A stretch of DNA of 10,327 nt, from contig DCZC01000045.1 of assembly GCA_002331565.1 (NCBI GenBank), forward strand, positions 1 to 10,327, in the 5' to 3' direction. This document shows, piece after piece, positions 5,741-10,327 of this stretch (position 1 is the stretch's first letter; every line of letters starts with the position of its first letter). Position numbers and translations under genes: made by a program. A model generated the notes under the pieces. It worked only from the letters and a program-made list of their open reading frames with translations, was not told where the DNA came from and did no database searches. Source of the DNA: Gemmatimonas sp. UBA2094 (GTDB taxonomy: Bacteria > Gemmatimonadota > Gemmatimonadetes > Gemmatimonadales > Gemmatimonadaceae).

Positions 5741-7867
5741 TTACGGCGTCCGCAGCACCCGCCGCTCCAGGAACTCCACCGCCGACTCGAACACTCGCAT
5801 CCACGACTCGTGTCGCAGGAATCCGTGGATTTCGTCCGGCAGCACCAGCTGTTCCACCGGCACCTGCTGCGCGCGCAGCTTCTCGATGAGCGTCAGCGTT
5901 TCGATGAATCGCACGTTGCGGTCGTCGTCGCCGTGCACCAGCAGCACCGGATCCTTCCACCGCTGCACCTGTGACAGCGGCGACGACTGGAAGGCGAGCG
6001 CGGTGGCGGCGGGATCTTCCAGCGGGTTGTAGTCGGTGCGGAAGGTGGCGATCCCCACGTTCCAGTCGTGCACGCCGTGGATATCCACGCCGCCCGCGAA
6101 CAGTTCGGGATTGCGCGTGAGTCCCATGGCCGTGAGGTAACCACCATAGCTGCCGCCCCAGAGCGCCACCTTCGCGGTGTCCACATCGGCACGGGCGCGC
6201 AGCCAGCGCGCCGCTGCGGCCAGGTCGCCGTATTCGGTCGCTCCGCCGGCGCCGTAGTTGAGTGCTTCACGGAAATCGCGGCCATAGCCGATCCCGCTGC
6301 GATAGTTGAGCGACAGCACCACCCAGCCACGCAGCGCGAGCGCCTGGTTCATGGCGTACGCGTGGTGGTAGTACGAGCCGTAGTTCCATCCCAGCAGCAT
6401 CTGACGGCGCGAGCCACCGTGCAGGAAGATGATGGCAGGGCGTTTGCCGCTGAATTGCCCTGCGGGGGGCAGGAAGAGCTGCGCGTGGCTCTCCACGCCA
6501 TCGGCCGCCTTGATGTCGACGGGCGTGGGCACCACCAGCTGCGTACTCGGGTAGCTCGCCGGCATCGTCTGCGGCGCGAGATAGCGCGCGGCGGCCAGCC
6601 CACTCCCGGTGGTGGGCATGATTGCCGCATGCGCCGGGAGTCGCGCATCGCTGCGCAGGAACGCCACGCTGCCGTCGGCGAGCGGCGTGGGCAACCACTC
6701 GATGCTCGCGCCGCCCGTCACTGGGGTGGCCGCGTCACCGCCACCGGCCTTCACGCGCCATACGTGCCGACGATCGCGGTCGCCCTGATTGGAGTTGAAC
6801 AGCACCTGCATGCGACTGTGATCGAGCGCCACGTACTCCACTTCGTGTGCGCCGCGGTCGAGTTGCGTGTACGCCCCGCCGCCGGCCGGTACGCTGTACA
6901 GGTGCAGGAATCCGTCGCGCTCCCACGGAAACACGAGCCGGTCGTCGGCACTCCACAAGATCTGCGTGTCGGCCTGCATGGGCCAGAAGGCAGAGCCCGT
7001 GCCCGGTGTGGCGCGGAACACCTCGCGCGCGACCCCCGTGGTCGCGTCGGCTACGTGGATGCTCCATGGCTGCGCCGTACGGATGGCGAGGAAGATCATG
7101 CGACGCTTCGCGTACGGCTGGCGCAGAAAGGCAAGGCGCGAACCGTCGGGCGACCACACCGGTGATCCGTCCGTGTCGGTACTCGGCGACATCCACGAAA
7201 TCCGGGCGCTCTTCACATCGTACACACCCACAAAGGCGTGCGTCCCGCGATCGGACACGAATGCCACCTTCCCGCCATCCGGCGACCAGCGGAAGTCACT
7301 CGCCCCGCCCCGCATCTCGAACAGGGCGGTCCCCTCGGCCTTGCCGTCCTTGAACGCCAGCAGGTTCACGTCGCCGCGCCGGGCGAAGAGCAGCGCGTCC
7401 CCCGTGGGCGACGGCGTGGGAGTGCTGCCGAGGATGATGCGCTCGGCCGGCGCGGAGGGGATGTCGAGGCGTACACGCCAGATCGCCTGCTCGGCCCCCT
7501 TCGGATCGCTGGTGGGATTCGGATTCTCGCCGGCGCGGTTGGTTCCACTGCCGCGCACGAACCAGAGGGTTTTGCCATCGGCGCTGAAGGCGGGCTGCGA
7601 GAGCTCCTGTCCGTCGTCCTGGCCGAAGTCCGCTACGCGCCGCGCGGCATAGGCGGGCGCCGCCGCCACCCAGAGGCTGCGCACCCCCTCGGTGTTGTGC
7701 ACCCACGCCACCATGTCGCCCTTCGGCGAGGCGACCATGGCGCTCGGAAACGGCGCCGCATCGATGGCGCGCACGGATGGTGCCGCCTTTGACTGCGCCG
7801 TGACGTCGGACGGCGCGCCCGTCACGAGCACGAGCAGGGTGATCACTGCCGGTAGCATGCGTCTCAT
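5741..7867 (-). CDS. Secreted S9-family (prolyl oligopeptidase) serine peptidase
   Basis: This 708-residue enzyme is predicted to cleave short peptides in the periplasm or outside the cell. Residues 1-25 form a signal peptide (MRRM, then a Leu/Val-rich core, ending near VTAQ). Residues of about 30-440 form a beta-propeller with PD40-type strands such as SADGKTLWFV (95), PSPTGDALLF (152), WSPDGGKVAFVSD (194) and WSPDGSRLAFLR (238). The alpha/beta-hydrolase domain follows, with HGG at 483-485 near the oxyanion hole, nucleophile S573 in GGSYGG, D649 in HGDDDRNV and H681 in DEIHG, so the triad is complete. The start at 7867 is chosen over an ATG 69 nt upstream, which lies inside the sulfatase gene, because it gives a clean signal peptide and has a spaced GAGG. 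It is the second gene of an operon with the sulfatase. Subfamily (S9B or S9C) and specificity are not resolved. Confidence 0.95.
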   Translation of the reverse strand: MRRMLPAVITLLVLVTGAPSDVTAQSKAAPSVRAIDAAPFPSAMVASPKGDMVAWVHNTEGVRSLWVAAAPAYAARRVADFGQDDGQELSQPAFSADGKTLWFVRGSGTNRAGENPNPTSDPKGAEQAIWRVRLDIPSAPAERIILGSTPTPSPTGDALLFARRGDVNLLAFKDGKAEGTALFEMRGGASDFRWSPDGGKVAFVSDRGTHAFVGVYDVKSARISWMSPSTDTDGSPVWSPDGSRLAFLRQPYAKRRMIFLAIRTAQPWSIHVADATTGVAREVFRATPGTGSAFWPMQADTQILWSADDRLVFPWERDGFLHLYSVPAGGGAYTQLDRGAHEVEYVALDHSRMQVLFNSNQGDRDRRHVWRVKAGGGDAATPVTGGASIEWLPTPLADGSVAFLRSDARLPAHAAIMPTTGSGLAAARYLAPQTMPASYPSTQLVVPTPVDIKAADGVESHAQLFLPPAGQFSGKRPAIIFLHGGSRRQMLLGWNYGSYYHHAYAMNQALALRGWVVLSLNYRSGIGYGRDFREALNYGAGGATEYGDLAAAARWLRARADVDTAKVALWGGSYGGYLTAMGLTRNPELFAGGVDIHGVHDWNVGIATFRTDYNPLEDPAATALAFQSSPLSQVQRWKDPVLLVHGDDDRNVRFIETLTLIEKLRAQQVPVEQLVLPDEIHGFLRHESWMRVFESAVEFLERRVLRTP

Positions 7868-7872
7868 CGGAA

Positions 7873-7876
7873 CCTC
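7873..7876 (-). promoter_or_regulatory. Ribosome-binding site deciding the S9 peptidase start
   Basis: GAGG on the minus strand lies 5 nt before ATG 7867, in the 10-nt gap after the sulfatase stop codon (7880-7878). It fixes the peptidase start and suggests translational coupling. Confidence 0.65.
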
Positions 7877-7877
7877 G

Positions 7878-9311
7878 TCAGTTGCGTCGGGTGTCGGCAC
7901 GCCGGGTCGCTTCCCGTCGTGCATCGGTGTCCACATCCTGCTCCCACGCCAGCAACTTCTGCCGCAGACGGCGCGCGATGTCAGGACGACGGCGCGCCAG
8001 GTCGTGCCGTTCGCCCGGATCGTTCACCACGTCGAACACGAAGTCGTGGTTGGCGTCACGCACGTACTTCCAGTTGTCCTCGCGTACGGCGCGCTGCGTG
8101 CGTCCCTCGAAGGTGGAGCGCCAGAAGAGCGTGCGGGGTACCGGGGGCCGGCGTTCCGAGAGCACGGGAAACAGATTCATCCCCTCGAGACGCGCCGAGT
8201 CGGGTACGGGGGCGCCGGTCGCTGCCAGCACCGACGCGGTGAGATCCATCGTGACCCCCACCTGCGCGGTGCGCACGTTTGCGGGTACGCGGCCGGGCCA
8301 GCGCACGATCGCCGGCACGCGAATGCCTCCCTCCCACACGGTGTATTTCCGGTTGAACAGCGGGCCGTTGTCGGAGAGCCACTCGCCGCCGTTGTCGTTG
8401 GTGAAGATCACGATGGTCTGGCGTGCGATGCCGAGTCGGTCGAGTGCCCGCAGCACGTTGCCCACGCCGCGATCCATCCGTTCCACCATCGTCACGTAAT
8501 CGGCGCGGGTGCCGGGGGCCGAATCACTCGGGATGAGCAAGCGCGCGTTGTCGCGGGCGTCGCCGGCTTGTCCAGGTCGCTGGAATGGCCAATGGGGCGC
8601 ATTGAACGCCACGTCGAGAAAGAACGGCTGTGTCGCATGCTCCGTCGCGTGCCGTTCGATGAACGACACGGCCTGGTTCGCGATCAGGTCGGTGCTGTAG
8701 CCATCGGCGCGAATCGGCGTGTCGTTCTCCCACAGGTCGGGCTTGCCGGCGCCATCGGTGTGCCGGTAGTAGTCGTGGTAGCCACTCTTGAGGCCCCAGA
8801 ACCAATCGAAGCCGTGGGCGTTGGGGGACATGGCAGCGTCGTATCCCAGATGCCACTTGCCCACGAGCGCCGTGGCATAGCCGTGCGCCTTGAGCAGCTG
8901 TGGCAGCGACGTACCCGTGGCAACGAGGCCGCGTCGCTCTCCCGCCGTGGGATTGCCGAGGGGATCCTCGACCCCGTATCGCTGCTGATAGCGCCCGGTG
9001 ATGAGCCCCGCGCGGGTGGGGGTGCACAGCACCCCGTTGGCATAGAACGCGGTGAACACCGTGCCCTCGCGGGCGAGCCGGTCGAGATGGGGCGTGCGGA
9101 TGTCTTTCGCGCCGTACGGACCGATGTCCGCGTAGCCCATGTCGTCGGTGATGATGAGGACGACGTTCGGTCGCGATGCGGTAACGGCACGCGCTGGCGA
9201 TTGCGCCCCCGGCGTGATACGCCCATCGGGGAGCGCCACGCAAACGAGTGCCGTGCAGGCGATTAGGCAATACTGGCGGATGCGTGTGACGAGTCGCGAC
9301 AATCGAGTCAT
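7878..9311 (-). CDS. Secreted type I sulfatase (formylglycine dependent)
   Basis: This 477-residue protein is an arylsulfatase-family hydrolase that removes sulfate from esters, probably in the periplasm or outside. The signature CTPTRAGLITGRY starts at C96, the cysteine to be oxidised to formylglycine in the CxPxR motif. Metal and active-site landmarks include D56-D57 in ITDDMGYADIG, K152 and H154 in GKWHLG, and D306-N307 in TNDNGG. The C-terminal block WKYVRDANHDFVFDVVNDPGE is family-typical. The start at 9311 gives a basic n-region (MTRLSRLVTRIR) and a hydrophobic core at 14-27, a plausible export signal; ATGs at 9335 and 9380 are alternatives without better ribosome-binding sites. The sulfatase needs a formylglycine-generating enzyme, which is not in the window. 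It leads the operon with the S9 peptidase. The substrate is unknown; the overall look is closest to arylsulfatase A or N-acetylgalactosamine-6-sulfatase-like members. Confidence 0.95.
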   Translation of the reverse strand: MTRLSRLVTRIRQYCLIACTALVCVALPDGRITPGAQSPARAVTASRPNVVLIITDDMGYADIGPYGAKDIRTPHLDRLAREGTVFTAFYANGVLCTPTRAGLITGRYQQRYGVEDPLGNPTAGERRGLVATGTSLPQLLKAHGYATALVGKWHLGYDAAMSPNAHGFDWFWGLKSGYHDYYRHTDGAGKPDLWENDTPIRADGYSTDLIANQAVSFIERHATEHATQPFFLDVAFNAPHWPFQRPGQAGDARDNARLLIPSDSAPGTRADYVTMVERMDRGVGNVLRALDRLGIARQTIVIFTNDNGGEWLSDNGPLFNRKYTVWEGGIRVPAIVRWPGRVPANVRTAQVGVTMDLTASVLAATGAPVPDSARLEGMNLFPVLSERRPPVPRTLFWRSTFEGRTQRAVREDNWKYVRDANHDFVFDVVNDPGERHDLARRRPDIARRLRQKLLAWEQDVDTDARREATRRADTRRN

Positions 9312-9392
9312 GCGCCAATATCCGGCCGCAGGCATGGCGTCGGCTAGAGGAAGTGGCGAGCTTTCAGGGACACATATCATCCCATTGCCTAC
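9312..9392. promoter_or_regulatory. Divergent 81-bp promoter region (sulfatase operon / rhlE)
   Basis: Both flanking genes start here in opposite directions, so promoters for both should lie within or just beyond this short gap. TATCAT (9375-9380) could be a -10 for the helicase, but no -35 fits. Neither start has a well-placed Shine-Dalgarno sequence. No operator-like palindrome was seen. Confidence 0.4.
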
Positions 9393-10327
9393 GTGACAGC
9401 TTCACAGACGTTTACATCGCTTCAGCTTCATCCGAGCCTTCTGCAGGGTCTCAAGGACCTCGGATTCGCCCGGCCCACGCCCATTCAGGGCGAAAGCATT
9501 CCGCCGGCCCTCGAGGGCCGCGACCTGCTCGCCTGCGCCATGACCGGCAGCGGCAAAACGTACGCGTTTCTGCTGCCGATTCTGCATCATCTCATGTCGC
9601 GGCCGCGCGGCAGAACGCGCGCGCTCGTACTCACGCCCACGCGTGAACTCGCCGCCCAGATTCACGACAGCCTCAAAGACGTCACCATCCATACGCCCCT
9701 CACCGGGGCCGCGGTGTTCGGTGGTGTGGGGATGGGTCCGCAAGAGCATGCGTTCCGCAGCGGCGTCGACGTCATCATCGCCACGCCGGGCCGTCTGCTC
9801 GATCACTTCCGGCAGCCGTACGCCAAGCTCGACGCCCTCGAGTATCTGGTGCTCGACGAAGCCGACCGCATGCTCGACATGGGCTTCCTGCCGGAGATCA
9901 AGAAGATCCTCCGCCATCTGCCGTCCACCAAGCGGCAGACGCTGTTCTTCAGCGCCACCATGCCGCCGCCGATCGCGGCGCTCGCGCAGGAGATGCTCAA
10001 CAAACCGGTCACGCTCAACCTGCAGCGCAAGGCCGCACCGGCCACCGGCATCACGCAGGCCGTGTATCCCGTGTCGCAGGATCTCAAGAGTGCGCTGCTC
10101 GTGGCGCTGCTCAAGCGGGGTGATATGCCGCAGGCGCTCGTGTTCACGCGCACCAAGCATCGCGCCAACCGGCTCGCAAGCCAGCTCGTGACGGCGGGCA
10201 TCAAGGCGGAGCGCATTCACGGCAACCGTTCGCAGAGCCAGCGTACGCAGGCGCTCGCGGGCTTCAAGGACGGCACGTATCAGGTGCTGGTCGCCACCGA
10301 CATCGCCGCGCGCGGTATCGATATCGA
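9393..10327 (+). CDS. rhlE: DEAD-box RNA helicase, RhlE type (3' end outside window)
   Basis: The first 311 residues of an ATP-dependent RNA helicase are present; the frame runs off the window end. Motifs in order are: Q motif GFARPTPIQ (24-32), motif I AMTGSGKT (49-56), Ia PTRELAAQ (82-89), TPGR, motif II DEAD (155-158) followed by RMLDMGF, motif III SAT (187-189), VFTRTKHRANRL, IHGNRSQSQRTQAL, and motif V ATDIAARGID at the very end. Motif VI (HRxGRxGR) must lie beyond the window. The VFTRTKH and HGN.SQ segments resemble E. coli RhlE more than SrmB, DbpA or DeaD. RhlE proteins act in ribosome assembly and RNA turnover. The GTG at 9393 is the only in-frame start between the upstream stop (9345-9347) and the Q motif that gives the usual short N-terminus. 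It has no Shine-Dalgarno at normal spacing. Confidence 0.94.
   Translation, partial: MTASQTFTSLQLHPSLLQGLKDLGFARPTPIQGESIPPALEGRDLLACAMTGSGKTYAFLLPILHHLMSRPRGRTRALVLTPTRELAAQIHDSLKDVTIHTPLTGAAVFGGVGMGPQEHAFRSGVDVIIATPGRLLDHFRQPYAKLDALEYLVLDEADRMLDMGFLPEIKKILRHLPSTKRQTLFFSATMPPPIAALAQEMLNKPVTLNLQRKAAPATGITQAVYPVSQDLKSALLVALLKRGDMPQALVFTRTKHRANRLASQLVTAGIKAERIHGNRSQSQRTQALAGFKDGTYQVLVATDIAARGIDI

Noticed and set aside
7692..9266. A 524-codon plus-strand open frame antisense to the sulfatase
   Set aside because: The sulfatase frame carries CTPTR and the metal-binding motifs; this one has no recognisable domain.

Overview
This is a high-GC, Gram-negative-looking chromosomal window with eight protein genes, two of them cut by the window ends. 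It has no RNA genes, CRISPR array, phage genes or transposase that I can see. Exported proteins dominate: a lipoprotein phosphodiesterase, a secreted S9 peptidase and a secreted sulfatase. Together with a soluble plant-type acyl-ACP desaturase and GC-rich tandem and inverted intergenic repeats, this suggests Gemmatimonadota or a similar soil or aquatic bacterium. That placement is inference from gene style, not from a marker gene.

Layout from left to right: the 3' end of a small DMT/DUF486 membrane protein (+); an ankyrin-repeat protein (-); a GlpQ-type glycerophosphodiester phosphodiesterase lipoprotein (+); a 424-bp convergent gap filled by a large repeat-rich palindrome; an acyl-ACP desaturase with all six di-iron ligands (-); a 344-bp divergent gap with an AT-rich island; a complete ABC half-exporter (+); a 209-bp convergent gap holding a second long inverted repeat; a two-gene operon on the minus strand, sulfatase then S9 peptidase, 10 nt apart; and the 5' part of an RhlE-type DEAD-box RNA helicase (+) running off the end.

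Gene direction alternates, so nearly every gene is its own transcription unit. The only clear operon is sulfatase-S9 peptidase, both predicted to be exported and probably both catabolic. The phosphodiesterase, desaturase and ABC exporter all fit a loose membrane-lipid theme, but they lie on opposite strands and nothing ties them into one pathway.

I found no convincing new multi-gene system. The most unusual content is non-coding: two long imperfect inverted repeats, each between convergent genes. The larger has arms of about 115 nt built from degenerate 14-nt units around a core with 12-nt tandem repeats and two small hairpins.
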